This document shows, piece by piece, positions 63,051-64,000 of a DNA stretch of 64,000 nucleotides; position 1 is the stretch's first letter, and each line of letters starts with the position of its first letter. Source of the stretch: Hydrangea macrophylla. Lineage: Eukaryota > Streptophyta > Magnoliopsida > Cornales > Hydrangeaceae. The notes below the pieces were generated by a model, which worked only from the letters and a program-made list of their open reading frames with translations, was not told where the DNA came from and did not search any database. Both the position numbers and the translations under genes were made by a program. Location of the stretch: contig CM066994.1 in NCBI GenBank assembly GCA_033977485.1, positions 85,870,871 to 85,934,870 of the forward strand. Direction: 5' to 3'.

Positions 63051-64000
63051 TCGCTAGGTTGAAAACCCGAAAGGGCACCCAGGCAAAAGTTAGAGCTGAA
63101 AAAGGTGTTGATTTCCAAAATCTGACCCTAGCCAGTCAAAATGTTGGAGAAAATTTTGATGAAACAAATAAGAGAATCATACGCTTCAAGATACATCTTA
63201 AGAACGTGCCAAGATCACATTTCAAAAGGCACGGAATGACCACAAATAAATTCCGAGAGCTGACATGTACATTCTGGAATTATGAGATTGCGATTGAAGG
63301 ATCTTGCAAGAATCAACTACATGAAAAGCAAAAATTGACTGGCTAGGCAAAAGTGAAAAGGATCAATCCTCAAAACAAAAGAAAAAGAAAAAGAAAAAGA
63401 AAAAGAAAAGAAAGGGAGATTGAAACTGAATCTTTTTTATTCAAAGCTACCACAAGTGGCTCAAGTTTGAACTTCTTTGACGATTGGTTTGAAAAACCCT
63501 CATACCTCAAACCCCTTATTTCAAGCCTTGCCTTGAACTACGCTCGACCTGATTCCCACTCGGGGATACGTAGGCAACCACATCGGTTCGGTCAACACCA
63601 TCATAATCAAACCAATTTCCTTCAAGCCTTGCTTTGAACTACGCTCGACCTGATTCCCACTCGGGGATACGTAGGCAACCGCATCGGTTCGGTCACCCCA
63701 CCTACCCAAAAATCAACCCGCTTCTTCCCAACCTTGCCAGAACTACGTTGGACCTGATCCCCACTTGGGGGTACATAGGCAGACTTTCAAAAAGAAAAAA
63801 AGAAGGATGGCTCGCTAGGTCGAAAATCCGAAAGGACGCCTAGGCAAAAATTAGAGTTAAATCCAAGGTGAGCAATAACAAAAGAGAGAAAAGAGCTTGC
63901 TAGGTCACCTCACTGGTGCCTAGGAAAAAGTTATGAGCATTTGAGAGATTAAAGTCACGGTCCATGCCTCAAGCCAGAAAATCACCTTCCACACTAGGGG
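63049..64000 (+). other. E6 post-pol region with Tat-specific short repeats
   Basis: GCTCGCTAGGT.GAAAA..CCGAAAGG followed by CCTAGGCAAAA.TTAGAG is found at 63049 and 63811, with a related GCTTGCTAGGTCACC at about 63897. Three GAACTACGCTCGACC...TACGTAGGC units lie at 63535-63575, 63636-63676 and 63740-63780, and an AAAAAG microsatellite lies at about 63370-63410. The right end is the reverse complement of E5 44014-44225. Confidence 0.78.

Larger units (their letters stand above)
55805..64000 (+). mobile_element. E6: non-autonomous Tat/Ogre-like element, continues past window
   Basis: 5' LTR 55805-60011, PBS, repeat-bearing leader, a shortened Gag, then non-coding DNA matching the part of E5 that follows integrase. 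Protease, RT, RNase H and integrase are absent. The right end of the window matches E5 44014-44225 in reverse complement, so antisense genes like those of E5, if kept, would lie just outside. Confidence 0.87.

Overview
The window looks like plant nuclear DNA, most likely from a eudicot. It is built almost entirely of nested LTR retrotransposons. The support is Ty1/copia polyproteins in the order Gag-PR-IN-RT-RH, Ty3/gypsy polyproteins in the order Gag-PR-RT-RH-IN, LTRs with TG...CA ends, primer-binding sites, polypurine tracts and target-site duplications. One block is plant mitochondrial DNA (rpl2-rps19-rps3). I see no intact host gene, tRNA, rRNA or CRISPR array. All element genes are broken. 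Many stops can be read as C-to-T or G-to-A changes, as expected of old, methylated repeats.

Layout from left to right. (1) 1-11269: copia-1 (+), with its 5' LTR lying off the window. It is split at 3101-7482 by a 4.4-kb solo-LTR-like insert flanked by AACGG duplications. (2) 11270-28405: gypsy E3 (-, Athila-like). Its integrase is cut by copia-1, and its pol is interrupted at 13911-24495 by copia-2 (+), which is flanked by GTATT duplications. Copia-2 carries an LTR-like insert in its leader and a mitochondrial block (20666-21915) in its decayed pol. (3) 28411-35383: gypsy E4 (-, Tat/Ogre-like). Only the Gag-PR-G-patch half and the 5' LTR are present, because E3 sits inside it. (4) 35384-55558: E5 (-), a giant Tat/Ogre-like element of about 20 kb. 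It has both LTRs, a dual RNase H pol and, between pol and the 3' LTR, two genes on the opposite strand. One of these (plant mobile domain) keeps several introns. (5) 55559-55804: a scrap of gypsy integrase, E7 (+). (6) 55805-64000: E6 (+), a Tat relative of E5 that has lost the Gag core and all of pol; it runs off the right edge.

The inferred nesting is E4 containing E3, E3 containing copia-1 and copia-2, and each copia holding its own insert. E6 sits in E7.

The observations most worth following are these. First, both copias have a matching possible leader-intron layout: a donor in the LTR about 230 bp after TATA, and acceptors in the leader and 7-8 nt before the gag ATG. Such an intron would remove the primer-binding site. 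Second, TTCGATCGATCGAA palindromes cluster in the same two positions relative to TATA in two unrelated elements. Third, GC-rich CAGTGCCGC/GCGGCACTG palindromes lie about 140-205 bp upstream of TATA in three Tat LTRs and again in front of the antisense gene. Fourth, E5 carries intron-bearing antisense cargo flanked by a repeated 43-nt motif.
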